Assembly (NCBI GenBank): GCA_019614645.1
Contig: JABWDB010000030.1
Coordinates: 496,001-560,000 of the forward strand
Reading direction: 5' to 3'
Origin: Stratiolaelaps scimitus
Taxonomy: Eukaryota > Arthropoda > Arachnida > Mesostigmata > Laelapidae
Length of the DNA stretch: 64,000 nucleotides
In this document: positions 1 through 11,415 of the stretch, one piece after another
Layout: each line of letters starts with the position of its first letter
Position numbering within the stretch: the stretch's first letter is position 1
The notes under the pieces: generated by a model
Seen by the model: only the letters and a program-made list of their open reading frames with translations
The model's database searches: none
Told to the model about the DNA's origin: nothing
Program-made: the position numbers and the translations under genes

Positions 1-943
1 AACGAAATCAGAAGCGCAATCATTTCAGACGACAGCGGTGCTTGGACTTGCTCAGCAGTGGCACCGTGCGCCCTTCTGCAGTTCACACAGTGATGAAATA
101 GATACTTGATTATTCGTCGGACACGCGTAATACAATGGCGATGTCAAAGGGTCATCAGGACAACGCTCAACTGGGCTCCCTCCGTCAGCCTCATCTTAGC
201 TCACAGCAGGTCGTTACCGTCGAAAAAAAGGCTAAGGGACGCAAGCAGCGATTTATTATTTGACCGTTCTTGTTTCCTACGGCTCTCAGTTCGCCGGCGA
301 CGTAACTCTCCTGTGTCCACCATAAGGTGGAAGAGTTACTTGCGATGGCCTTCGGCAATTCGGCATACCTCGGCATCGTCAACTGCAGATTGACGGCGAC
401 ACATATGACGAACTGCGCCTCTCCAGGTGCTAAGGCACCTTGAAGTCCACTACATTCGGATCAGTGACGACAGAATCTACGACGGCACGACGCTCTACCG
501 TAAACGAGAGGCCCTACTCGTGCTCGCTAGTGCGTAGGTTCTTAGTCGGACACTCTTGTTCTGGTAATCGTGGCCAGTCCGGACCGAACAGCAGCTGCAG
601 CGACCACAGCGACTCCTATCATAACGAAATCGGCGATATTCTGCGGTCGCGAGACGTGGCTTCACTACGACGCGGTTACCTTCGAACACATTCCATCGTC
701 TTAGCTGGTCGGCTGTTCGTCAGTACTAGACAATCGTCGAGCCTGTAATCGAAGACGCAATAGACCTTCACCATAAGCCATACGGCGATTCAAAAGCGGA
801 GCTGTGCAAAAATCAAGGGCCAGCAGCTCTAGTAGCGGCAGCGACACCGCGTCGCACGGCGCGAATTGGAACTTGCTCTGAGGAGTCGCTGCTACCATTG
901 GTCGCAGCAACTCACGTACAATGCTTTGCAGTGTAAGTGACAA
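1..943. other. GC-richer block with unidentified short reading frames
   Basis: This block is visibly richer in G and C than the AT-rich DNA after it and has open frames on both strands. On the plus strand one short frame starts at an ATG at 134 and contains a basic KKAKGRKQR run; another open stretch (about 423-527) reads EVHYIRISDDRIYDGTTLYR. On the minus strand a frame runs from 943 to 701. I recognise none of them. The composition resembles the retroelement-coding blocks elsewhere in the window, so decayed element coding or an exon cut by the window edge are both possible. No splice-site claim is made. Confidence 0.3.
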
Positions 944-1771
944 ATATTTACTTCAAACAGGCAAATCGAATTCACTAAATTTCGAGGCAACGGCTTAGTT
1001 TAAGACCAAGCGGTGTGAAATTCACACTTTTCTGCAAACTCTTAATTAGCTCTTAGGACTCCGAATTAGTCGATATCTCCGATGGATTTCACTGTTGAAT
1101 TTGGAAATACCACCTTTAGCGTAATTTTTTGTCGATTCGATCCCAGTTTCATAGAGCTCGCAAAACCAAGTCTTTCGCATTTATATGTTTCAGAAATTGT
1201 TACCGTTATGCAGATAATCGCAAAATTAGGAGATTCCACAGTGTTTATAGGTGCAACCGAACTTTGTGGTTCCCTAAGAAACCTTTTGGTGAAGTCAACA
1301 GTTCCCCATTAATGATCGAATTAGAAGTTTTCAAAGAACTAGACATCTCACATGGTTTGGACCAAAAAGAGAGCGTTGCCTCCAATTTACTGATTTCGAT
1401 ATTTCTGTTTCAAATAATTTTTTATAATTTACGATCCATTTTGTTGAAGGGTTTTTCCAGTTTATGGTAACTGAGGCTATGCTATGTTTTTCCCCAATCG
1501 CTGGTCCATTGGACAGTTTCTAGATTTAATATCTGGAATCTAAGTTGAACATATAAGTAAGTTTTTGGTTGTTAAACTTTACATGGCCAGACGGGAACAT
1601 CTAGCGCCCACGGCAGAGACAATTCCGGTGGTCACCGCATTGCTGATTCTCAGTCTGGATCTACTTAAGAATAGAGAAAGAGTCATGGGTCAGGAAATGC
1701 GAAAGATTTTGCTCGGCTCTGTTCTCGTGTTTCAATGTCAATACACTCGGGCAAGATTGTGCTTCAAAACT
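944..1771. other. no recognisable feature
   Basis: AT-rich sequence. Two overlapping plus-strand frames of 76 and 113 codons (1082-1312, 1129-1470) have low-complexity, hydrophobic content typical of chance frames, and no motif is visible. Confidence 0.5.
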
Positions 1772-1884
1772 GAACCCCTTGAAATGCAAATGTACAACGG
1801 TGGGGACCGAGCCCGTGCACCTACGTGTCTCCTCCGATTGCAAGGCGCACGAAAATGCACCACGCCACCGCGCTCGACTCACAC
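1772..1884 (-). mobile_element. tRNA-derived SINE, family S, copy 1 (head only)
   Basis: Read on the minus strand this matches the tRNA-like head of the copy at 47241-47415. It has an A-box-like GCGCGGTGGCG and a B-box-like GGGCTCGGTCCCC, followed by TTTGCATTTC. The three S copies share the tail-ward sequence or the head, in the same order and on the same strand. The B box is mutated from the GGGTTCGATCCCC seen in the 47 kb copy, so this copy is probably not transcribed. It is SINE-like because it has tRNA-like promoter blocks joined to an unrelated body. Confidence 0.6.
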
Positions 1885-4800
1885 ACAATCCAACAAAGAT
1901 TAACTTAACCCAACAACTGCTTCTCAACAACTACCTGGTTTCTATCCTCATCCTTTGCAACCATCGTGTCCCATTTTTCTCAACGTTAGAGGGCGACTCG
2001 TTCCTTAGCTTTGCGTGGTAATCGTCATACACACACTCATACACCCACACAATGTGTTTTATACACCATGTAATCGTAATTTGAGAGGAGATTGGTTAAT
2101 TACGGGTATTAGCATACACCTGGAAGACCAGATGTCTTAGAATAGCGATTAAAGTTCAGTGTGTGATACTGTCTACGCTGAAATGAGGGCACAAACAGGC
2201 AACCAATATTAATAGATCAATAATAACAAGAACACGGCACCATTTATCAAGTATTTCGCGACTGTAATCTGTATTGTGGCGCGTTCACTGTAGAATGATA
2301 AACACATTGTAGTCAATGTCATCTGGGTTTTGCATTTAAATAAACATTACACGGCTGACAGCGGCCAACTCTAAAATTATTGAGATAATTATTTGCGAGA
2401 CAATTGCCTCCGATGATAAGGACTTAATTACCATTCACCTCATCGAAAAAAGCGATCGATTGTGAACTGCATATTAAGGTCCATGAATGGCATTACCTAA
2501 TCAATATTTAATATTGTCTTGTGGATGTGGCATATACGAATTTCAAATTCTCCTTAAAATCAATTCCAACCGGTGCAATCCTGCCTTTTCCCCATTGTAA
2601 AGAAACCGGTTAATAAATAATTAACTGGATCTCAGATTTCTAGTCTGGTGCTGCAAGAGCCTCTCAGCAGACTTGACCATGTGGCCGTAAGAACTAGGAT
2701 TGGACTGTCGACTGCATCGAGATCCCCATGCTCGATAAAATTGTATCAATCGCATGTTGTACCCGTCCTACTGTATGCATCAGAAAGTTGAAACTCCATC
2801 AGGCAAACCGATAATTTCTTCGCAGGGTAGAATACTTCTGTCAATTTAGTAGCATACTGTTGTTATATTTACACGTTTATGCAACATAACACAGAAGTGC
2901 TCATATTTTCAGTCACTTACCCTCTGCACGTTTTCGTATTATAATACGGTTGGAATGGTTTGATACCTCTCCATATATCTCAGTATATTACATGTTCATA
3001 ACGACTTGGATTTAATGCAGGCGAATGAGCAATACCTTGAAGTAACGACTGGAGGGAAAAATCATTCAGCCACTTCAGGAATAGTCTCTCGTTTCGGCAC
3101 TGGCACTATGCATGACTCTGACATCGTAGGCTACGGCTTTCTCGATTTTTTGCGACACTCAAAGATGACGGAGTTCGCCGCCCGATGCCCATCGATTATA
3201 ATGATGCTTGACGTTACGGATGGACTTTGATAACCTAGTGGCGCAGTTCACTTGTAGACATGAGTTACTTTTGCCTGGTGAATCAGTGTCATAATGGGGA
3301 CACCGAAGGGGGTGTACGGTGCCTTTCCTTTCTGCACAGTGGTAGCCGTGCCGCTACTACTCAACAAATCTTATTGCGGAGATACTGCCCATAAAAGTAA
3401 ATATGGCCCTACTCAGATTTGAACCTCAGACTCCACAAAACTCCCTTTATTGGTACTACCTACCTTGCCCTCATCAAACTCGGAGGCGCATGCAAACACT
3501 GCTGTATGCTTTTACATGCTGAAACGGGCACGACGCAGATGATAACGGAACGACACACAGTGGCTTGTGTGCACTCCCGAAAGCTTTTAACTAAGTTAGC
3601 TGTATAACTGTATAACTACTGTCACAAATTTTTAATCGGTCGATGAGCGCTTTTGGTGGCCCAGACAACATACGGAGAAAGGCTATCAATTTGCGGTCTC
3701 GCTGCTCTTGAATACTGTTGAATCTACCTATTGAATTGGGCAGACCATGTAACGCCTATATAGTTGATTGCTTCCATCGAAGACAGGATAAGACACGTCT
3801 AAGAGAGCAAGGAATGCGAGGCCCTAATGACATGGACACTAGTCGGGTGCAGCGCGATATTTTAATACGATGTAACACAAGAAGGTGCCTCAGTCTGCAC
3901 GCTATTACCGGCGTCACCTCTGTGACAACACAGCGGATGAGAGGAAGAAGCAACAGTATTAGACAGAGCCGCTAGCCTCATGCCACTAGATGGGTTTGTT
4001 TATGATTCTCTGTACACTCCATGCGCCTTCATCTATCTTTGTCGTTTTACACAATGATTTCGTCAACCTCATTTGAGTCATCGTTTTAGGAAGATCGCGA
4101 TAATCAGATATGTGTGCATTGAAGTATTTCCTGACAGAATATTTAGGCCTTCATGTAGATCACTAAGTCTCTGGCAACTGCTTGATTTGGTTAGCTCACG
4201 GATTCTCTCGTTTCTGGGCTTTGTGTCGAATCGAACCGCGGGTTCCATATTTTAGGTTTTTTAATGTTCGATATCTTGACTCTGGTCCGGGCAGGTCGTC
4301 GTTTTTACTGTCTTTGGTAGATATGGCGATCGGGAGACAGTACGTGCGTTTAGACTATGCACGATATAGGATTACACAGACTATGACACAGCAACATGGA
4401 GAAGTTTAGTATTTATCCTACAAAAAAGCCACGACGTCCGAAGCACAAAATAGTTGAATAATATGGGCAAGCACGGTTCAAGACTAGCAAGTACCTTGAC
4501 CATGGTAAGTGTACATAAGAATTGTCTAATATGAACAGAAGACCATTAAATCAAATTCAAACTAGAGAGGACAGCACGTATAGTTGCTATGATGGATGAC
4601 CCGGTGTTTAGGTTCATTGAGAGGCCAATAATACACTATAATTTTATTAGCGCGGTAAGGGCTCCTAGCGGATACTGGCATAAAAAGTTAACGTTTGACT
4701 GAAGATAATTTATAATCGTATTGTAAATTAATTGTTGTGTAACATATATATATATAAATATTTTTTTTTTTTTGAATCCTGATAGATAGAATTCAGGCAT

Positions 4801-5583
4801 GAGGCTCAGAAAAATATACTAGTTGATATTCAGGTCTAAAGCCCCAAAGATTCTATCATATACTACTTCAGGAAGAACAATAGATCATAGAATATAACAG
4901 CAATTACTTGGGCTATTAAAGTTCTACCACTATTTTAAAAACAGTTTTGCTGACATATTCTGATTACGCCGAGACGGCTAATCATCAGACACTTTAGTAT
5001 AACTACATAAGTAAACAGTAGCCGTAATGACTGACAAAACGAAACTACGTTTGCAAGATGACAACGTAGCTTCGTACACGAGCATAGAGATATCAGCATT
5101 TTGGGAAAGCTCTTGGAGGTATTCTCTTCGACAACGGTGGCTCGGAGGCCATTCAGTTTACGCATTCTCAGCGTTCCGCTTTACTCATTGCCTTCTCTGT
5201 CATACTCCCGCTTTGCCTCATTACCCACCGGCTCGCCCTGTGCTGAAAGGCTGGCGCAAGCCGACTTGAGTAATGTCGTCTGCTTGCCTTTGCTCACGTA
5301 TATTTAGGGGACACTTCAGGGCAATACAAACATCTTATATCTTAGGTATCTAAAAGCGGGTCCATCGCTGTGAACAGATTCAACGACAAATTGTAGAAAT
5401 CTCACATGCACTACTTTAATGTGTCCCTCTGCACAATTGCTATAAAATTCACCCATTAATGGCGATCTCATAAGAATAAATATAATAAATATAATGTGAA
5501 TATTTCGGTTATTCAACCTCGAATATCTATTTTAATTACTATTGGCTAATTAATGATAAATTAAATGGTGAAGTCCTAATACA
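1885..5583. other. no recognisable gene; short AT and poly-T tracts
   Basis: About 3.7 kb of AT-rich sequence with frames under 90 codons and no motif I can place. A short TA run followed by a 13-T run lies near 4743-4774. The frame at 3718-3975 is basic and somewhat GC-richer but matches nothing I recognise. Confidence 0.5.
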
Positions 5584-5593
5584 ATAGAGCCTA
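5584..5593. repeat. target-site duplication, left copy
   Basis: ATAGAGCCTA here is repeated exactly at 6609-6618, directly after the T tract, and brackets the retroelement fragment between them. Confidence 0.8.
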
Positions 5594-6550
5594 CGCCGCT
5601 TGGCTGACGTTTGCTACGCCGCGTCGCTTACGGCGGTTGCCGACATGGTCGCTACAGTCCTCCCCCCCGAAGCGCTCGCCCACTTCTCCGCTTCCCAGGA
5701 AGCTGCCCTTGACCAGACGGGCGTCCGCGCTCGGGTCCCTCCGGACAAACAGAGCAAGCAGCGGGCGTGGTCCGATGCCCTGCACCAGGAGCTGCGGGAC
5801 TCCCTCCTGGCCTCTGCGCCACACGTTGCTGACCAAGCTCGCCTCCGGGCTGTCGACAGGCCTGGTGCGGGGGCGTGGCTCCACGCGCTGCCCTCGTCGT
5901 CCCTTGGTACTGCTCTAGACGATCGCTCCCTCCGCTTCTGTGTGGGCCTTCGCCTCGGGGCCCCTGTAGTTGCGGCCCACAGCTGCGAGCGTTGCGGGGA
6001 CCCCGTCGCAACGAATGGCCATCACGGTCTCTCGTGCGAACGCAGCGCCGGTCGCCATCCGCGACACACGATGCTTAACGACACGCTCGTGAGGGCCCTC
6101 CACTCCGCCGGTATTCCTTGCACAAGGGAGCCACAGGGCCTCGACACCTCTGACGGGCGCCGCCCTGACGGCCTCACCCTTATCCCCTTTCATCGAGGCC
6201 TGCACCTGGTCTGGGACGGCACTGTGGTTGACACTCTAGCACCTTCTTATGTCAACCACTGTGCAACCATCCCCGGTTACGCAGTAGCGCGTGCGGAACG
6301 GGCAAAGCTAAGGAAGTACGCCGCACTCCAAGCAACCCACCTGTTTTCCCCCCTTGCCTTTGAGACCTTGGGCGGGCACGGCCCTCTCACTGCGAACTTC
6401 CTCGAGGGGGTCTACCACAGGTTGATCCGCGCCACCGGGGACAAGCGCGCTGGCTCTTTCCTCCTGCAGCGCCTGTCCCTCGCCGTGCAGAGAGGCAATG
6501 CCATCGCCTTCCTCGGGACATTGTCGTCCTCACCCCCCCCCCCCCCATAA
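5594..6550 (+). pseudogene. C-terminal domain of a retroelement polyprotein: Cys/His knuckle plus putative restriction-like nuclease
   Basis: The frame is open from the left end of the insertion to the TAA at 6548 (316 codons from a TTG at 5600; no genuine start is present). It has a Cys/His cluster C129-x2-C132...H142-x3-C146 (within CERCGD...HHGLSC), then R155-H156 and LN, E177, RPDG at 188-191, WD at 205-206 and VD at 210-211. This order, a CCHC knuckle followed by a K/RPD...D motif, is that of restriction-like endonuclease domains at the C-terminus of some LINE proteins; I infer the function from that order only. It ends in a proline run encoded by a C tract (6534-6546). Reverse transcriptase sequence is absent. 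Lineage is not assigned. Confidence 0.65.
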
Positions 6551-6608
6551 TCCCTAGAAATACCGACCAACCGTATGTTTGAATAAACGATTTTTTTTTT
6601 TTTTTTTT
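5594..6608 (+). mobile_element. 5'-truncated non-LTR-like retroelement with T-tract tail
   Basis: A 1,015-bp insertion flanked by the 10-bp direct repeat ATAGAGCCTA. It is far GC-richer than its surroundings and carries one long frame reaching its left edge, as expected for 5' truncation during target-primed reverse transcription. The 3' part after the stop codon holds AATAAA at about 6582 and then 18 consecutive T (6591-6608) right at the duplication. An A-tail would be expected on the coding strand, so the T tail is odd. Decayed relatives occur at 34567-34850 and 63785-64000. Confidence 0.75.
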
Positions 6609-6618
6609 ATAGAGCCTA
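6609..6618. repeat. target-site duplication, right copy
   Basis: Exact second copy of ATAGAGCCTA, abutting the 18-T tract at the 3' end of the inserted fragment. Confidence 0.8.
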
Positions 6619-7638
6619 TGAGGTTCTTGTATTGTTGACATATGGGATTAGTTAACATGTTCAAAATCTCCGTATTATTATTCGATGTACTCAACTTATT
6701 TTATATAACCTGATGAATTTGGGTCTATATAGCCAATAGTGTTATTTGGGATTGGCCGATACGTACCAGCACTCTTGATGACTACAATACGCCCCTTACA
6801 AAGCCTTTTATGGCTAACGATCAACCAACTTGGGTGACAGTTGCAACCGACTCAATGATAATGGAATATTGTTTCGTACATATGGCTCCTGCTCATCTAA
6901 ATACAGGAAAGTGCTAACTATCGCTTCTATGATACCAAGCATTGCGCGCATTCCTTTAGATTACACTTTAACTTCATTGGATCTAATTGCTGGTGAAAAC
7001 TAGACAATGAAAGCTCACGTCACCGAAGAACAATGCAAACAAGCAGTACACAACCTAAATTCATATCTATTAAGGGTAAAAGCAGTAGGCTATCAGATGG
7101 AGAAACGAAAGGTTCCCAACTGCAAATATTTTGTTTTCACCGTGGGAAACCATCTTACTATGAGACATATCCTGGTCAGAAGAGATTGAGTAGCAACTTA
7201 GGGACCTAAATGAGCATTTCACAGATAATGTGAATGGCTTTTTATAGGATACATTTTACTCTGTTTTGTAGGTTTTAAAATCGTGTATTACTAAATGAGT
7301 GTGAGCTTGAGGAATATCTTAGCTTTAATTCGAAGACAATCCCATCAGCTTCATCCCAGCCATCGACACAAATCTAACGCTATATGATGGACACCTCGAG
7401 TTGTGGTTGCTTTGGAATTCAAATTGCATGGCACTCGCACTTTACCACAGCCGCCTTTTTATCTAATTTATCGGTGATCATTAAGATGAGCAAACTAGAA
7501 TGGCCATTGGAGGATTGCGCAATGCTGCAAGGAGGTCGGATGGCACCACGATGAATATTCTATTATTCATATTCGGCACTAAGCTAATCCTCATCGGGAT
7601 CACTAGTTAGAGATTTTCTGGAGTCAAGTGTCCCAACA
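6619..7638. other. no recognisable feature
   Basis: AT-rich sequence; only a 60-codon frame at 7007-7189 with no motif. Confidence 0.5.
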
Positions 7639-7710
7639 CACAACTGTGTTATCTTAATTCCAAAGCCGAAGGGGGACTTGAGGCCGATTTGCTTGATCTC
7701 CTTATTGTAT
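7639..7710 (+). pseudogene. LINE reverse transcriptase scrap (motif 2a region)
   Basis: One frame reads VILIPKPKGDLRPICLISLL, the finger-domain signature (IPKPxGxxRPIxLxS) of LINE reverse transcriptases just before palm motif A. The match stops on both sides, so this is a relic of a much longer element. The RPICL form resembles the R1-type copies at 11.4-13.9 kb and 28.7-29.1 kb. It may belong with the RNase H scrap at 8510-8611 on the same strand, but the 800 bp between them is unrecognisable. Confidence 0.6.
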
Positions 7711-8509
7711 ACACTGATTAATTAGACGTGTATTGCTAGTTAGGCACTTTTGAGTCACTTTTCGTCGGTTTAGGGGTACTCACCGGGCCGCTAACATTGG
7801 TGTTCTCATATATTTTGGCGACCTAGTGCTCTGTTCGACGTACGCGATTACTGTCAGTGGTTGAAAGCATCTGACAGTAAACACCTCCAAATTGCAAACG
7901 TTCATGCCCTAAAAACATAACCACGGCTGTTTACCCTCGGTCACAGTCGTCTACGACACTTGGGTATCTCACACCTACAGTAAGTTTTTGCTCGGACTCT
8001 ATGCATTTCAAGCACAGCATTTCGAAAACTATAAATCGGTCTAACCGGTATAGAATTATTATTCAAGAAACAACTGGGCTTTCGATATAGAATCATGTGC
8101 TCCTGTCTACTATGACCTGACCTCGACTAGAATTGGCTGCAAGAGCAGTCTTCACTGTTTTGGATCGCGGCCTTTATCGCAGCTAGAACACGTGGTTCTC
8201 TAAAGGTAGATTCATTTTATGACAATCAGGTCACAAAATTAGGCCCCCTCCATACCATTACACATGGCTCGCTAAATGGTGACCGAGGTGGATGTACGGC
8301 TATTTGCTGGTAGTTGGTTCGATAGCTTACACGTCTCAGATTTCACGTCAATACCATTTGCTGAACCGTCAAATATTGATCTCGCCCTGACACTTATTTT
8401 TGAGGGACCTCCTCCTTATCTAAGACCTCGCTATTAGCCTTTTCATACTAAATCAGATTCGAGCGCGTTCATTCCAGCTCTATTTCCTTCACCGAACGCT
8501 ACAGCTTAC
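7711..8509. other. no recognisable feature; possibly decayed LINE interior
   Basis: Lies between two plus-strand LINE scraps and may be their decayed connection, but I see no motif. Confidence 0.35.
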
Positions 8510-8611
8510 ATGAAACTCATTGGTCATAAGGTCGTCTTCACGCGGATTCCGGTCTGTGCTGATCAGCACATGAATCAAGAAGCCGATGCGCTAGCGCGAA
8601 CTTTCACATAG
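8510..8611 (+). pseudogene. RNase H-like C-terminal scrap of a LINE
   Basis: A 33-codon frame ends NQEADALARTFT. The pattern VVFTRIPxxxxxxxNxEADxLA is the C-terminal RNase H signature (PGHxxxxGNExADxLA) found in I-clade and related LINEs, with the glycine and histidine of the PGH element lost. Only the last motif survives. Weak by itself, stronger with the reverse transcriptase scrap upstream on the same strand. Confidence 0.45.
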
Positions 8612-11143
8612 TTGGCCTTGAACGAAAGTGTTGCTAACCTTAATGCTACATGCTTGTGTGCGCTCACGAATTCAACAAGAAGTGCGGCATCGTCTTCTAG
8701 CGGCAATGGCCAGTTGTTAACCACGGACACTCACATCCACGATAGTAGACTCTGCAGCGAACCATAGCTTGTTCCGAGCCTGTTTTGCTGGAGTGGTTCT
8801 ACATACGACTGAGAAGAAAATGCCCCCTGAGTAAGTGCAGGGGGTTGCGTATGCAAGTGTACACGGCACGCTTTGCTTCTGTCTCGATTCGCATCTGACG
8901 ACATGCCACCTTGTAGTACAGTGCTCTCAATATCTGCATGCCCAAATTACGCTAAATTATGCGATTTCGAGTCTTGTTGAACTCCATTTGAGGTACTTTA
9001 AACTCAGCAGAGATCCCATTCTGGTCTGATTCAAAGTCATTAAGTTTTCGTCTACAAAAGATTGTGTTCTGATCACCCCCAACATTGTGGATCCTGTGGA
9101 TCCATAGTTCTTCAAAATTTATTTTAAATGGGGTGTCTGCGTCGAATGCCAAGATGATCATATATCAACACTGAACGGCCCTCCCGGTTACAAAGATTGC
9201 AACCCATCAACAGCTAGAACGTGGCGGGAGAGTTCTCAAGTCCGAACAACATTTGGTGGAATTGATGAAGGCGTCTGGGCAGCAAAACGTAATAATTTTT
9301 ATATCCGCTAGATCAAAGTGCACCCTCTCACCAAGTCGAAAGCGTAGTGAAATGTCGAGGCCTCTCCAGTGCACCAATCGTGTTCGATCCGCGGTAAAAG
9401 ATAAATATCGAACCAGCGTTGTCCTTGCCAGCACGACCGTGCCGCCCGCGGGGTTATCAAGGGCTCTTAAGCCTTGCATCTCAGCTTTATAATCTGTTAC
9501 TGCATCTTAGCCACGTCTGTCGGTTGTGCACCGGCGATGTGATTTGTTTATCGATTGAGAATGTAAATATTGACTTCAGACTTAGCAAATGGGGGTTTTC
9601 TGATAGGGGAGGAATTGCTCATCACAATAACAATATAAATAAAAAATTTCCCTCAAACTGAAGTACCAGATTTGTCGAACTGGCGTGTCACACACATATG
9701 ATGATTATACACTAAATAAGAAGCAAGGTTCATGTTCATCTATCGGAATGGAACGCGTCGGGCGGAAATGTTATTTAGTTACTAGTCTTAGTTGTACCTA
9801 ATTTGTGTTGTATTATATATTATGTACGGTTATCATTACGGTAGGAATTTTGGTGACCAATATTTGAGTGAGTCTAGGATTATTCCTTAACTTATTGAAT
9901 ATTACAAAATCTTGATCATATGGTATTTCTAAAATGTCGTCGTATAATTTTGCGTTAAAATCTAAGTTGCAACATAAGCGACCAATCTTATTTCGAGGGA
10001 TCTATGAGCGACACGACTCATAATTTTTTGTTATACTTGGAGCAGCTTCTTGTCTTTAGTTAGCGTTGCGTTTCACACTGGGGATGCATTAGGAAACAAA
10101 TAAAATAAAATCAGCATTAGGAAACATAATAATGCAAGCGGGGATCTCCTCAGGAGTCTCACTGCCCTTATTTCGGATCTTATTGAATTGTTTGTACATA
10201 TTTTCAGCTGAGGAGTCCACATCATTTAGAATTGTAAAATTGTTCCGCTCGGGTATTGTATGCGGATCGTTCACTTAATGCTGGATAGATAAGTCAGACA
10301 GATGAGTTTTTTATAACCTTTTCTTAGTTTTTGATTGCATGAGTTCCATTCCGCCCATATGTCGATTCCAACGTTTTTTTACTATTATAATATATGCTCC
10401 CATACATGCTTGTAGACTGCTTTCTGATCATTGGAAGACCGAAGCGCACGTTCGTCAAGGATTCACTTTCTCGGAGTCGCCTTGCGTAGGAGGTTCTGTA
10501 GGTTTTTTGCGTTTCTCTTACAAATACAGTCCTTCCGACTCATAGTAGCCTGTTTATAGTCGCAGAAAGGGTGGGAGTCTGGGCTGCCCAGATCAGATTT
10601 TCCACGAATACCAAAGGTGGCTGTATTATGGTCGAAGTTTATGGGAGGACCTAACGCTAGTACTTTCTCAATAAGGCCACCATTACATAGCATTAAGTCT
10701 TATGAATTCGATTTGAAGAGTTGTTGCTGTGTACACATGTGGCTTTAGATATAAACGGAACAAAACCCTCACTGCAGCAGAAATTGAGAAAAACAACTAC
10801 TTAGGAGTTATTTTAATATTCAGCAGTTTGTTCTAAATTATAAGAGTAACCCAACGATCAGTCATTTGAGGGTTTTCCCACGAAAGTGGGAACATCGATA
10901 GAAACCAAAACGACTGGACAGGTCTTGTCTCAAAAGCTATTCCGCAATAGTGAAGTTCCTTAGTTAAATGATTTCTTTTATTCTGTATGAGCGGTCTATC
11001 AGTTATCCATATTTGATTTACCTGTTGAATGCTAATTTTTTTGACCCTCATGAGATGATAATAAGTCATTTAAGAGATCAATTGTAATCAATGAGAAATT
11101 AGACATGGAATATTAGCCAATGTCACGTACTTCTCCATATTTA
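8612..11143. other. no recognisable gene
   Basis: About 2.5 kb, mostly AT-rich. Frames at 9207-9479 (minus) and 9253-9492 (plus) overlap on opposite strands in a GC-richer patch and have no motif I recognise. Confidence 0.5.
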
Positions 11144-11156
11144 ACTAGATGCCTTC
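11144..11156. repeat. target-site duplication of the R1-clade insertion, 3' side
   Basis: ACTAGATGCCTTC is repeated exactly at 14194-14206. Here it adjoins the A-tail (T tract on the plus strand) of the element. Confidence 0.9.
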
Positions 11157-11157
11157 C

Positions 11158-11169
11158 TTTTTTTTTTTT
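11158..11169 (-). repeat. A-tail of the R1-clade element
   Basis: Twelve T on the plus strand, directly between the end of the element's 3' untranslated region and the target duplication. Confidence 0.85.
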
Positions 11170-11415
11170 ATAGAGGGGAGAAATGCGTTACGCACGAACG
11201 GGCACCACCTTTCTGTGGGCCGAACAGTGTCGGACTCACCGTGTTTTAACGGCGGGTCTTCACCGGCATACCGACTAAAACTCCTAGTTTCTCGATGGTC
11301 TGAGAAACCACTAGTGCCTCTCTTAAGCTTCGCTTCAATCCTCCCGGATCTGCTTAGATTAGTACTACGGGCAGGAAGAAGCGGCGTCGCCACTAGCGGG
11401 GTTGTAATCCCACCG

